Source of the DNA: CALNYZ01 sp942490945
GTDB lineage: Bacteria; Pseudomonadota; Gammaproteobacteria; UBA6429; Thiohalophilaceae
Assembly (NCBI GenBank): GCA_942490945.1
Contig: CALNYZ010000018.1
Span: forward strand, 930,001 to 994,000
Length of the DNA: 64,000 nt
Direction of reading: 5' to 3'
Of the stretch, positions 9,624 through 18,324 are shown in pieces (position 1 is the stretch's first letter; each line of letters starts with the position of its first letter). A model generated the notes under the pieces. It searched no databases. It worked only from the letters and a program-made list of their open reading frames with translations, and was not told where the DNA came from. The position numbers were made by a program, and so were the translations under genes.

Positions 9624-9659
9624 CTTTCCCGTGCTGTGACTTGTTGTTTCATCGATACT

Positions 9660-9691
9660 GGCATTTGATACTGGTGGCATCTGATACTGGT
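9660..9691. repeat. Two near-identical 16-bp tandem repeats upstream of tRNA-Thr
   Basis: GGCATTTGATACTGGT (9660-9675) is followed directly by GGCATCTGATACTGGT (9676-9691), with one mismatch. A third GATACTGG is just before them at 9654-9661. A possible tRNA -10 box, TATACT, lies at 9724-9729. Confidence 0.7.
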
Positions 9692-9742
9692 ATCGGCTAA
9701 TGGCATCGAATAGGGGACTCAAGTATACTTCGGGCACATAAT

Positions 9743-9818
9743 GCCGGAATAGCTCAGTCGGTAGAGCAGCACATTCGTAATGTGACGGTCGGGGGTTCGA
9801 TTCCTCTTTCCGGCACCA
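9743..9818 (+). tRNA. tRNA-Thr (anticodon CGU)
   Basis: A 76-nt cloverleaf with encoded CCA. The acceptor GCCGGAA pairs with TTCCGGC, then discriminator A and CCA. The D arm reads AGCTCAGTCGGTAGAGC, the anticodon loop TTCGTAA gives CGT, and the T arm contains GGTTCGATTCC. The sequence closely resembles the gammaproteobacterial tRNA-Thr(CGU). Confidence 0.97.
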
Positions 9819-9845
9819 ATTTTCCAGATTCAGGATAGTTATTTG

Positions 9846-10631
9846 TCAGGATAATGCACTGGCAGACGCATGTACTGGCTGGCGGACGACGGCCGGTGCA
9901 TTGTCTCGTTGACCAAGATAAATATGACGAAAGCCTACATAAAGTACGATGCAAAAGTAGGGCAGACCGAACAGTAATAAAAACAGAAAATCAGGTAATA
10001 ATAACAATAACAGGAATATCGTCATTAAAATTCCAAACAGTAATGGCACGCACACGATCAGGTTTAACATAAATCCGCGGAATGCCAGTTTAACTCCGTA
10101 ACGTATATCGGTTTCTATCAGGCTGCATAGTGGTATCAGAAAGATCTGGCTTAGCCACAGGCAGCCACCCAGGTATAAAACAAAATAATAGGAAGACAGA
10201 ATAAAAATGGCATTCCACCATTTTATCTCACCGGTTGGTGGTTCAGGTGGAGGAAACACGGTTTCGATGTGTGCGCTAATGAAATCGACAATGGCATATA
10301 TCATTAGTGAAAATACCGCGATAAGTAGTATCGCATAGATGCCATTTTTCAGACTGTGAATCACCGTGGGCAATGCCGGACGAACTGATTTATCAGCGGC
10401 GGCGGCAAATGCCATGGTTATTGTTATGTATAAGGCAGTAGAAATAACGCCGACCAGCTCGTTTAACCACGGTATGACTCCAATTAAAAACACGCTGGTT
10501 AACACGAATAAACAATGCCAGAAAATAAAGGTGATACTGCGACGCTTGAACAGATCAAGTGCTTCGATGAGCCAGTGCTTCAGGTCGCTAAATGCCACAC
10601 GACGTGGCTCAAGAGGTTGATTGGATGACAT
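9846..10631 (-). CDS. Multi-pass membrane protein of unknown function (possibly BPSS1780-like)
   Basis: A 261-residue inner-membrane protein with about six hydrophobic helices. The N-terminus is cytoplasmic-looking (FSDLKHWLIEALDLFKRR), followed by helices at about residues 33-55, 60-80, 95-120, 150-175, 185-215 and 215-235. The pattern of a short amphipathic region, LFKRR, then hydrophobic helices recalls the BPSS1780 family of conserved membrane proteins; I cannot confirm this without a profile search. It stands alone, facing the tRNA gene, with a 343-bp gap on its 5' side. No catalytic motif is visible. Confidence 0.7.
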   Translation of the reverse strand: MSSNQPLEPRRVAFSDLKHWLIEALDLFKRRSITFIFWHCLFVLTSVFLIGVIPWLNELVGVISTALYITITMAFAAAADKSVRPALPTVIHSLKNGIYAILLIAVFSLMIYAIVDFISAHIETVFPPPEPPTGEIKWWNAIFILSSYYFVLYLGGCLWLSQIFLIPLCSLIETDIRYGVKLAFRGFMLNLIVCVPLLFGILMTIFLLLLLLPDFLFLLLFGLPYFCIVLYVGFRHIYLGQRDNAPAVVRQPVHASASALS

Positions 10632-10974
10632 AGTTACTGATTAAAACGTGTCGCTGCAAGTAGAGTTGATTGGATGACTATAGCATACCGTCAGGTGTAC
10701 TTATTAAACAGTCAACACCGGTAAATTATTTGAGCGGATGGAGTGGTTTAAGACCGGGTATAAAAAAGTTGATCGCGGCAGCCCGGGATTATATTTATAA
10801 ATACTACACTTTACGATTGTATCTAAAAATCCATGCAACCTAAGCTGTTGTAATTACTGTCATCTTTTGTATCATGCGAAATGATAATCCGTAAGCATTG
10901 CACTTTTACAGCAAATCACTCAAAATTTAGGAAAGATCAGTAAATAACTGATTTCATTAAGAAACAGGTATTGC
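10632..10974. other. Non-coding gap between divergent genes
   Basis: This 343-bp AT-rich gap separates the divergent membrane protein and PilZ-like genes. I see no convincing gene, hairpin terminator or named regulatory motif. It must hold both promoters. Confidence 0.5.
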
Positions 10975-12735
10975 ATGTTGGGTTTGTTCAAAAAAAATAA
11001 AGAGTCGGTGGTCAGCAAGCAAAGGCGTGAGTTTGGCGAATTTGCAAACCTGCCTAATCCTCACAAGGAACCTGATCGCAATCGACCCGGTGTTGATCAC
11101 TACATCTCGAAGCTGGAAGAACAGCGGCGTTTTCCTGTGCGCCTGTTACAGGAAGCTTTCCAGATACTCTCTACGCACAATCGCATGATTCTGAAACCCG
11201 AGGTGAGAGCAGAACTGGCCGACAAGGTTATTGGTATGGTGTTTCCGGTATTGGCGACCTTTTATAAACAAAACATTCGTCAATCCAGTTTGCCAGAGAG
11301 CAAGGAACGCGCCACACAAATCATCAGCTGTGTGGATGTGGTTGACCAGTTAGGCGTGACATTCAAGCATTTGTTTAAACATTACTACTCGATGAAAAAC
11401 AGTGCCTATCAAAAACATCGTAGTCACTTACAATTATATGGCTTGCGTATCCTGGAAATGATTCGCTTGTCACAACGCTTTCGTGCACTTCGCTATCAGA
11501 AAATAACAGACAATGACTGGCAGGACTGTAATCAGATTTTCTTTTCCCTGATTTTGCATAATGATGTGGATGAAAAAAACAAACTGCTGGGAACAATAGG
11601 TACCTATGCACGCAGTAATGTTGCCGCCGAATCATCAGTCCGCAAGTTGTATTTGTCGATTCAACTGATCGGCGTGGTGGATATCACCACCTGGCCGATG
11701 CGCCTGTTTACCGTACCGGATGCGTTTCTGGAGTATTACACGGATGATCTGAAAATTGTTGCAGATAATGGTCATCCCTTGCCGCCCGGTTTTCTGCTGG
11801 TCTATCTTGGTTTGCATGGCCCGGCATTGTTTGAACGTCATGAGAATATGCCCGGACCGGCGGTGCGAATTGACTACTCAAGTTTTTTTAACCGGCTGGT
11901 CAAGGATCACGAGAATATCGGCAAACAAAAGTTTATCGGCAAGGAAGATGTCACCAAATTAAGCAAGCCATTGGCAGAACTGGATGCTGCCGATCGCATG
12001 CCGTTACTTGAATTAATCCTGCTGGCCTTGCAATCACGCAAACGCAAGCAACGCCGCCACGCGGTATTCGAGCAGGAAAAACTGCGTGTTTATTTTGGCC
12101 TGAAAGATGTGATCAAATTAATGATGGATCTCTACGCGCCTGATTTACGGCGTGCAATGTCGCATCGCAGTTTTACGGATCACCTAGCACAGTCTTCTGC
12201 CTTGTTGTCAGAGGATGATCGCACTCACATGTCGATGCGCTGGAAGACTGAAAATTTCAGTGCGGGTGGTATGTTGCTGAGTACGGAGTCAACCAGTTTT
12301 ACACATCCCATTCAGATTGGTCAGGCCATTGCAGTGGTAAAAGTGGAAGAGCCCAAAGAAAACGAGATTAATCCCAACGTCGTGGCACAGGAAAAATTAT
12401 CACGACCCATTATCGGTTTTGTGTGTCGTTTAAACAGGCCTCATGATCGGCTGGTCGAAGTAGGTATGGTCAGAATCGCCAATTACGCCGAGGCAGCAAT
12501 ACTCGAAGCGGACAAGGCTGCAAAAACTGATGCTACTCAGGTGATTCTGTTTCAGGATACCGAGAACAAATGGAAAATAATGTTGCCGCAGTCGCTTAAC
12601 CTGGTCAGCGGTTCACCGTGTTATTTGATTCGCACCAAGGGTGAGCGAATACTGGGGCGCATCGGTGAAATATGGGCGAATAAAAGTGAATTTACGATTG
12701 CTGAATTCCGCTCGCCGAATCTTGAAAAGCACTGA
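10975..12735 (+). CDS. Large cytoplasmic protein with a PilZ-like C-terminal region
   Basis: A 586-residue soluble protein without signal peptide or membrane segment. Residues 1-400 are helix-rich and I do not recognise them. After about residue 415 the sequence becomes beta-rich. It contains MRWKTENFSAGGMLL, with an NxSxxG motif (Asn427, Ser429, Gly432) like the second c-di-GMP-binding motif of PilZ domains. The usual RxxxR motif just before it is degenerate. A role as a c-di-GMP effector is therefore only an inference. It ends 3 bp before the convergent ABM gene. Confidence 0.65.
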   Translation: MLGLFKKNKESVVSKQRREFGEFANLPNPHKEPDRNRPGVDHYISKLEEQRRFPVRLLQEAFQILSTHNRMILKPEVRAELADKVIGMVFPVLATFYKQNIRQSSLPESKERATQIISCVDVVDQLGVTFKHLFKHYYSMKNSAYQKHRSHLQLYGLRILEMIRLSQRFRALRYQKITDNDWQDCNQIFFSLILHNDVDEKNKLLGTIGTYARSNVAAESSVRKLYLSIQLIGVVDITTWPMRLFTVPDAFLEYYTDDLKIVADNGHPLPPGFLLVYLGLHGPALFERHENMPGPAVRIDYSSFFNRLVKDHENIGKQKFIGKEDVTKLSKPLAELDAADRMPLLELILLALQSRKRKQRRHAVFEQEKLRVYFGLKDVIKLMMDLYAPDLRRAMSHRSFTDHLAQSSALLSEDDRTHMSMRWKTENFSAGGMLLSTESTSFTHPIQIGQAIAVVKVEEPKENEINPNVVAQEKLSRPIIGFVCRLNRPHDRLVEVGMVRIANYAEAAILEADKAAKTDATQVILFQDTENKWKIMLPQSLNLVSGSPCYLIRTKGERILGRIGEIWANKSEFTIAEFRSPNLEKH

Positions 12736-12738
12736 AAT

Positions 12739-13029
12739 CTAGTTACTTTTGTACTGCCGTTTAATTTCGGTAACATCAACCTCATACGATTTATACCATT
12801 TGTTGCGACCGCTGTGCTGCGCGAGTAAATGTTCAGCATTCTGTTTCCAGACAAGTATCTGCTGTTCATTCTCCCAGTATGAAACAGCAATTTCCTGATC
12901 ACCTTCCATGGCACTGCTAAACCCCAGACAACCGTAGTGTTCGAGTGCGAGTTGGCGCAATTTTTTTGCGACTACGGAATAGTCATTATCGAGTGTGTTC
13001 AGTGTTGCTTTAAAGATCACAGCATACAT
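12739..13029 (-). CDS. Antibiotic biosynthesis monooxygenase (ABM) domain protein
   Basis: A 96-residue single-domain protein of the dimeric alpha-beta barrel (ABM/YgiN-like) type. Visible features are the first strand YAVIFKATL, a helix with LRQLALEHYGCLGFSSA, the strand EIAVSYWENEQQILVWKQ and the typical C-terminal KWYKSYEVDVTEI. Members range from quinol monooxygenases to heme-degrading enzymes; nothing here decides the substrate. It lies 12 bp downstream of nadC on the same strand and may be cotranscribed with it. Confidence 0.75.
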   Translation of the reverse strand: MYAVIFKATLNTLDNDYSVVAKKLRQLALEHYGCLGFSSAMEGDQEIAVSYWENEQQILVWKQNAEHLLAQHSGRNKWYKSYEVDVTEIKRQYKSN

Positions 13030-13041
13030 GTTTGTTATGAC

Positions 13042-13893
13042 TCATGAAATTCGCATGGAAAAGTCAATCGCGCGCACATGTTTGGTGAGTGCACCAAGTG
13101 ATATAAAATGTACGCCGGTCGATGCAACGTCTGCGATTGTTTCGAGTGTTATATTACCGGACGCTTCCAGTTCCACTTTATCACCTGCCAGCGCGACAGC
13201 TTGTTGCAACATATCAATCGACATATTGTCGAGCAGTATGCGGTTTGCACGTGCGTTGATTGCTTGTGCAAGTTCATCCAGTGTTTCGACTTCCACTTCG
13301 ATGGGCACGTCAGCATGGCGTGCCTGCGCTGTTTTTACGGCAAGGGCTATCGAACCTGCTGCAGCGATATGGTTTTCCTTGATTAATACCATGTCATACA
13401 GTCCGTTGCGATGATTCACGCCGCCGCCACAATGCACTGCATATTTTTGTGCCAGTCGCATGCCGGGTATGGTCTTACGTGTATCGAGAATCCGGCACGC
13501 TGTGCCTTTTAGCGCAGCAACATAATGCGCCGTTGTCGTTGCCGTGCCGGACAGGGTTTGCAAAAAATTTAGTGCGGTACGTTCGCCGGATAATAATGCC
13601 CGGGCATTGCCGTTAATCTCGCAGATGACGTCATCAGTCTGAATGTTGTCGCCATCCTGTTTGTTCCACTGTACTTTACAATCAGAATCAATTTGCGCGA
13701 ACACTTCGGTAAACCAGTCCACACCGCACAACACACCGGCTTCGCGTGAGATGATGCTTGCATGAGTCGTTTCATTGGCAACGAGTTGTGCGGTAATGTC
13801 ACCGCTGCCGATATCTTCAGCCAGCGCGCGTTTCACATCAGACTTGACCGCGGCGCTGTCAACATGTGTCACCTGTTTTGTCAGTGTCGTCAT
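13042..13893 (-). CDS. nadC: Nicotinate-nucleotide pyrophosphorylase (quinolinate phosphoribosyltransferase)
   Basis: Converts quinolinate and PRPP to nicotinate mononucleotide, CO2 and PPi in de novo NAD synthesis. The 283-residue length is standard. Family motifs are AEDIGSGDIT near the N-terminus, GERTALNFLQTLSGTAT, the active-site block DTRKTIPGMR with HCGGGVNHRNGL, LIKENHI, EVEVETLDE and the C-terminal LEASGNITLE. It overlaps the upstream symporter gene by 4 bp, so the two are probably cotranslated. Confidence 0.96.
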   Translation of the reverse strand: MTTLTKQVTHVDSAAVKSDVKRALAEDIGSGDITAQLVANETTHASIISREAGVLCGVDWFTEVFAQIDSDCKVQWNKQDGDNIQTDDVICEINGNARALLSGERTALNFLQTLSGTATTTAHYVAALKGTACRILDTRKTIPGMRLAQKYAVHCGGGVNHRNGLYDMVLIKENHIAAAGSIALAVKTAQARHADVPIEVEVETLDELAQAINARANRILLDNMSIDMLQQAVALAGDKVELEASGNITLETIADVASTGVHFISLGALTKHVRAIDFSMRIS

Positions 13894-15290
13894 GTCGATA
13901 CGGTATGCTGGCGACTGAAATAGTCGTCCGACAGTTTACGCACCATACCCGCCAGTAATATCAGGCTGATGAGATTGGGTGCCGCCATTAACATGTTGGC
14001 AATATCGGCAAAGTTCCATACCAGATTAAGCGGTACGGTCGCGCCAACCACAATCAGCACGATATAAATAACACGATAGGGCAGTACTGCGCGCTCGCCG
14101 AATAAAAACTCGGCACTGCGATCACCGTAATAAGACCAGGCGATCATGGTTGAGTAGGCAAAAAACATCAGACCAAAGGCGACCACCCACTTACCAATGG
14201 TATTACCGTGTTCACCAAAAATACTCAAACCCTGACCAAAGGCATGCACAGTCAGATCCGCACCTTTCAGTCCGGCGGGAATGTGATCGCCGTATAAACC
14301 CATCACGACAATAACCAGTGCTGTCATGCTACATATTATAATGGTATCGATGAATGGCCCGATCATGGCAACCAGTCCTTCGCGAATCGGTTCGTTGGTT
14401 TTTGCTGCGGCATGCGCCATCGGTGCAGAACCCAGCCCGGCTTCATTTGAAAATACTCCGCGTGCCACACCTAGTTGTATCGCCGCACCAATTGCGCCCC
14501 AACCCGCGGCCCAGGGATTTAAAGCCAGATTGATAATGGTTGCGAAGGCCCCTGGTATCTTGTCGATATTAATGACGAGGATAAACAATGCGACCAGGCA
14601 ATACGCAATGGCCATAAACGGCACAATTCGCGAAGCAACTTTGGCGATACGTTTAATGCCGCCGATAATGACCAGCCCGACAAGAATGGCCATGACGACA
14701 CCGAACACGATTTTCATACTGCTTGTCATCGGCAGGATCAAACTCATACCGCTAACAACAGAATTTGCCTGTACCAGGTTGCCAATACCAAATGACGCAA
14801 TTAATGCAAAAATGGCGAACAGGGCTGCCATCTTCGGCATGTTGAGTCCGTTGAGTAAGGTATACATCGGGCCACCTGAGACACTACCATCAGGATGCAT
14901 GTTGCGGTACTTCACTGCGAGTGAGCAGGATGCATATTTGGTCGCCATGCCGAATGTTGCGGTTACCCACATCCAGAAAACCGCCCCCGGCCCGCCACCG
15001 ACAATTGCGGTGGCGACGCCTGCGATATTACCGGTGCCGATGGTGGCAGATAATGCGGTAGATAATGCCTGGAAATGAGTGACCTCACCCGGATCGCCGG
15101 GTTTATCATATTTACCGCGAATTAAATCGATGCTGTGACGAAATCCCCGGAACTGGATAAAACGCAGGCGAAAGGTGAGATAGATACCTGTTCCGACGAG
15201 TAAGATGATGGATGGTATCCCCCACACATAACTCGCGATCGTTCCGGTGATGTCAGTTAATTGATCAAGCCAGTTCGTTGCTGTCGGCAT
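13890..15290 (-). CDS. Sodium:alanine/glycine symporter (AGCS family)
   Basis: A 466-residue inner-membrane transporter with about 10-11 helices. AGCS signatures include FRLRFIQFRGFRHSI, ATIGTGNIAGVATAIVGGGP GAVFWMW, GVARGVFSNEAGLGSAPMAHA and YYGDRSAEFLFGE. The family imports alanine or glycine with sodium or protons. It is the first gene of a short minus-strand unit with nadC (4-bp overlap). A long open frame on the opposite strand at 14326-15078 is its shadow. Confidence 0.93.
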   Translation of the reverse strand: MPTATNWLDQLTDITGTIASYVWGIPSIILLVGTGIYLTFRLRFIQFRGFRHSIDLIRGKYDKPGDPGEVTHFQALSTALSATIGTGNIAGVATAIVGGGPGAVFWMWVTATFGMATKYASCSLAVKYRNMHPDGSVSGGPMYTLLNGLNMPKMAALFAIFALIASFGIGNLVQANSVVSGMSLILPMTSSMKIVFGVVMAILVGLVIIGGIKRIAKVASRIVPFMAIAYCLVALFILVINIDKIPGAFATIINLALNPWAAGWGAIGAAIQLGVARGVFSNEAGLGSAPMAHAAAKTNEPIREGLVAMIGPFIDTIIICSMTALVIVVMGLYGDHIPAGLKGADLTVHAFGQGLSIFGEHGNTIGKWVVAFGLMFFAYSTMIAWSYYGDRSAEFLFGERAVLPYRVIYIVLIVVGATVPLNLVWNFADIANMLMAAPNLISLILLAGMVRKLSDDYFSRQHTVST

Positions 15291-15421
15291 GGTTTTATCC
15301 TTGTCACGTTATTTTTATGATCAAATGGTATCATTATATTGCGCATATCTCACCGGATTATTGGTGCAGGTTTCATGCATGGCTTATATACTAGTTAAAT
15401 GATAATAATTACGCCGTTGTA

Positions 15422-16159
15422 GTGAAAGCTTTACTTTTTGCCAGCATCAAATCACTTGTTGACAGTTTTCGCGACCTGTTACCCATCATTGTTGTGATTG
15501 GTTTTTTTCAGATCGTCGTGTTACAGCAGCCCATTCCCAATCTTGGTGAAATCAGTGTCGGCGTATTGTTTGTTGCGGTGGGATTGAGTCTGTTTATTCG
15601 TGGTCTGGAAATTGGCTTGTTCCCGGTAGGTGAACAGCTGGCTTACGATTTTGCCCGCAAGGGTGACGTAGTGTGGTTGCTGGTGTTTGCCTTTGCGCTC
15701 GGTTTTGGTACCACCATTGCGGAACCGGCCTTGATAGCCGTTGCGAACAAGGCAGCGGAACTGGCGGCCAAGGATGGTGTGATTGAACATACAAAATCCG
15801 CGCTTGATTCCTACGCAACCGGATTACGTTATACCGTTGCAGTCTCGGTGGGCATTGCCATCATGGTGGGTGTCATTCGTATTATTAAAGGCTGGCCGAT
15901 TCAATATTTGATTATCGCGGGTTATCTTGGTGTGGTGATCATGACAGGTTTTGCGCCGATCGAGATCATTGGTATTGCCTATGATTCAGGCGGCGTGACA
16001 ACATCAACCATTACGGTACCGCTGGTCACGGCACTGGGTGTCGGTCTGGCATCAAGTATTCGCGGGCGCAATCCAATGATTGATGGTTTTGGTCTGATTG
16101 CGTTTGCCTCGTTAACACCGATGATTTTTGTCATGGGCTACGGCATGGTGATGAGCTGA
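15422..16159 (+). CDS. DUF1538 membrane protein, first copy
   Basis: A 245-residue multi-pass membrane protein of the uncharacterised DUF1538 family. It has about seven hydrophobic segments. Conserved blocks are GFGTTIAEPALIAVA, AYDSGGVTTST-ITVPLVTALG and MIDGFGLIAFASLTPMIFVMGYG. The start is GTG at 15422. It overlaps the second DUF1538 gene by one base (TGATG), and the five-gene unit with PII-like, CBS and ampD genes continues without gaps. The polar signatures inside the membrane region suggest a transporter or channel; the substrate is unknown. Confidence 0.88.
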   Translation: MKALLFASIKSLVDSFRDLLPIIVVIGFFQIVVLQQPIPNLGEISVGVLFVAVGLSLFIRGLEIGLFPVGEQLAYDFARKGDVVWLLVFAFALGFGTTIAEPALIAVANKAAELAAKDGVIEHTKSALDSYATGLRYTVAVSVGIAIMVGVIRIIKGWPIQYLIIAGYLGVVIMTGFAPIEIIGIAYDSGGVTTSTITVPLVTALGVGLASSIRGRNPMIDGFGLIAFASLTPMIFVMGYGMVMS

Positions 16160-16971
16160 TGCAAATGCTGACGAATTTCATGCATGTATTGTGGGACACA
16201 ATCTTTGATGTGCTGCCCATCATCTGCATAATCTTTATTGCACAATACGCCATTATCCGCCGACCCATGCAACATTTAAAACGCGTTATCATTGGATTTG
16301 TGCTGGTGTTGATTGGCCTGGTGTTTTTTCTTGTTGGTCTGGAGCAAGCATTGTTTCCGATTGGTGAAATAATGGCTAAACAGTTGACTGACCCTGAATT
16401 AATTAAACGTACCCTGGGCGCCACATCCGGCTCAGCAGGGATATTGCATTGGTCAGATTATAAATGGGTATTTATATTTGCCGCGGCGATCGGTTTTGCG
16501 ACCACGATTGCCGAGCCTTCGCTACTCGCTGTGGCAATCAAGGCCAGTTCAGTTTCCGGTGGTACCATCAGTGTCTGGGGCTTGCGTATTGCTGTTGCGA
16601 TTGGTGTCGGGTTGGGTATTTCCCTGGGGACCTATCGTATTGTTGTCGGTACGCCGTTACATTATTTTATTATAACCGGCTACGTGTTTGTCATTATTCA
16701 AACCTTGTTTGCACCAAAAGCCATTATCGCACTTGCCTATGACTCAGGTGGTGTTACCACCTCGACAGTTACTGTGCCATTGGTGACTGCGCTGGGCATT
16801 GGCCTGGCAGGAACGGTCCCGGGTCGCTCCGAGTTGATTGATGGTTTTGGTTTGATAGCCTTTGCAAGTTTGTTTCCCATGATCACCGTCATGGGCTATG
16901 CACAACTGGAACATTACCGTGCGCAACGCGAGTTGCGTAAACAAGAGAAAGGAGAACAGGATGCACTTTAA
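16159..16971 (+). CDS. DUF1538 membrane protein, second copy
   Basis: A 270-residue paralogue of the preceding protein, repeating the same blocks: GFATTIAEPSLLAVA, AYDSGGVTTSTVTVPLVTALG and LIDGFGLIAFASLFPMITVMGYA. The two copies probably form a heterodimer or paired half-transporters; this is inferred from the strict tandem arrangement. The C-terminus ends in a charged tail (HYRAQRELRKQEKGEQ) that could face the cytoplasm and meet the PII-like partner. Its last 11 bp overlap the start of the PII-like gene. Confidence 0.88.
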   Translation: MQMLTNFMHVLWDTIFDVLPIICIIFIAQYAIIRRPMQHLKRVIIGFVLVLIGLVFFLVGLEQALFPIGEIMAKQLTDPELIKRTLGATSGSAGILHWSDYKWVFIFAAAIGFATTIAEPSLLAVAIKASSVSGGTISVWGLRIAVAIGVGLGISLGTYRIVVGTPLHYFIITGYVFVIIQTLFAPKAIIALAYDSGGVTTSTVTVPLVTALGIGLAGTVPGRSELIDGFGLIAFASLFPMITVMGYAQLEHYRAQRELRKQEKGEQDAL

Positions 16972-17311
16972 ATTAATCATAACGCTGGTTGAAACTGAAA
17001 AAGTTGATGCGGTGATGGATGCAGCCCGTGAGTCGGGCGCAACAGGTGCAACTGTCATCAGTCATGCACGTGGCGAAGGGATTAAAAAAGCCAAATCATT
17101 TTTTGGTTTAAGCCTTGAGACGCAACGCGATGTAATATTATTTCTGGTTGAAGAACACTTATGTCGTAAAATACTGGAGACTATTGCCAGGGTCGGTGAA
17201 TTTGATAACAAGCCCGGAACCGGGATTGCCTTTCAGATTGATGTGGAAGATGCGGTAGGTGTTGCACACCAGGTTGAAGAACTGGCCCACGTAGTGGAGG
17301 AAAATATATGA
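16961..17311 (+). CDS. PII-like signalling protein (GlnB superfamily)
   Basis: A 116-residue PII-fold protein. Strand 1 is HFKLIITLVETEKVDAVMDAARESG. The T-loop region is short (HARGEGIKKAKSFFGLS) and lacks the uridylylated tyrosine of GlnB/GlnK. A B-loop-like EFDNKPGTGIAF precedes the last strand QIDVEDAVGV. This points to a non-canonical PII-like protein that binds a nucleotide and regulates its membrane neighbours. I chose ATG 16961 because of the AAAGGAG ribosome site; the open frame upstream lies inside the DUF1538 gene. It overlaps the CBS gene by 4 bp. Confidence 0.87.
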   Translation: MHFKLIITLVETEKVDAVMDAARESGATGATVISHARGEGIKKAKSFFGLSLETQRDVILFLVEEHLCRKILETIARVGEFDNKPGTGIAFQIDVEDAVGVAHQVEELAHVVEENI

Positions 17312-17718
17312 ACGAGAAAGTGATAATTCGTGTTCGAGATGTAATGAAAACCAATTTCGATATGGTGGATGGTCTGATGACAGTCAGCGATGCATTGAAT
17401 ACAATGAAAAATATTGAAACCAAATGTCTGATTGTCAATAAACGACACGAGAATGATGAATACGGTATTGTGCTGATCTCTGATATCGCCAAGCTTGTGT
17501 TGGCACAGGACAAGGCGCCGGACAGAATAAATATTTATGAAGTCATGTCCAAACCGGTAATGGCGGTGGATCCGGATATGGATATCAGATATTGCGCACG
17601 CCTGTTTGATCGTTTCGGATTGTCAAGGACACCCGTTGTGGAAGGTAAGACAATAATCGGGATAGTGAGTTATACCGATATGGTATTAAAAGGATTGCTG
17701 ACGTCGACTAATGACTAG
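17308..17718 (+). CDS. Protein with two CBS domains
   Basis: A 136-residue stand-alone Bateman module. The first CBS domain covers about residues 5-66 (VRDVMKTNFDMVDGLMTVSDAL to GIVLISDIAKL). The second covers about 75-133 (YEVMSKPVMAVDPDMDI to GIVSYTDMVLKGL). Such modules bind adenine nucleotides or related ligands and report energy status. ATGA overlap with the PII-like gene and 8-bp overlap with ampD indicate tight coupling, so it is probably a second sensor for the DUF1538 membrane proteins. Confidence 0.9.
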   Translation: MNEKVIIRVRDVMKTNFDMVDGLMTVSDALNTMKNIETKCLIVNKRHENDEYGIVLISDIAKLVLAQDKAPDRINIYEVMSKPVMAVDPDMDIRYCARLFDRFGLSRTPVVEGKTIIGIVSYTDMVLKGLLTSTND

Positions 17719-18277
17719 ACTGCAGATTAATAATAACCTGTTGCATGGTGCGCGATTTGTTGCGTCGCCCAATTTTGATGACAGGCAAACTGATGAAATT
17801 AGTCTGATAGTAATACATGCTATCAGTCTGCCGCCTGATGAATTTGGCGGGCCACATATCGATGCTCTTTTTACGAATTGCCTGGATCCCGAATTCCACC
17901 CTTATTTTGAGAAAATTGCCGGTCTGAATGTATCCAGTCACCTGCTGATTAATCGGCAGGGTGACATCACACAATATGTGCCTTTTAACAAGCGTGCCTG
18001 GCATGCTGGTGAATCTGTATACAATGGGCGCAGTTGTTGTAATGATTTTTCTATTGGTATTGAGTTGGAGGGCACAGACTCACAACCGTTTACTGATGCA
18101 CAGTACAGCAGCCTGGAGCATGTACTGCTGGCACTCTTTACGACTTATCCACAACTATCACCCGAAAAACTGGTGGGACATTGTGATATTTCACCCGGTC
18201 GAAAAACTGATCCGGGGCCATTATTCGACTGGACGCGTGTGAAGCAAGTACTCGCATCTGCGCGCGAAAACGGCTAA
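17711..18277 (+). CDS. ampD: 1,6-anhydro-N-acetylmuramyl-L-alanine amidase AmpD
   Basis: A cytoplasmic zinc amidase (188 residues) that cleaves the lactyl-amide bond of anhydromuropeptides during murein recycling. The N-terminal SPNFDDR-DEISLIVIHAISLPP carries the first zinc His. NVSSHLLINRQGDITQYVPF, AWHAGESVYNGR, NDFSIGIELEG and LVGHCDISPGRKTDPGPLFDW supply the remaining zinc and catalytic residues. It shares an 8-bp overlap with the CBS gene, so a murein-recycling gene is expressed from the DUF1538 operon; ampE follows 47 bp later. Confidence 0.95.
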   Translation: MTRLQINNNLLHGARFVASPNFDDRQTDEISLIVIHAISLPPDEFGGPHIDALFTNCLDPEFHPYFEKIAGLNVSSHLLINRQGDITQYVPFNKRAWHAGESVYNGRSCCNDFSIGIELEGTDSQPFTDAQYSSLEHVLLALFTTYPQLSPEKLVGHCDISPGRKTDPGPLFDWTRVKQVLASARENG

Positions 18278-18324
18278 TCTATAGAGATTCAGCATTTATA
18301 TATATAGAGTAATTATCAGCAACC

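Noticed and set aside
9660..9691. Possible CRISPR or mobile-element trace at the tandem repeats beside tRNA-Thr
   Set aside because: Only two contiguous 16-bp units without spacers, no integrase, and no duplicate of the tRNA 3' end was noticed.
14326..15078. 250-codon plus-strand open frame
   Set aside because: Antisense to the AGCS symporter; rich in Thr, Ala, Pro and Ile as expected for the complement of hydrophobic codons.
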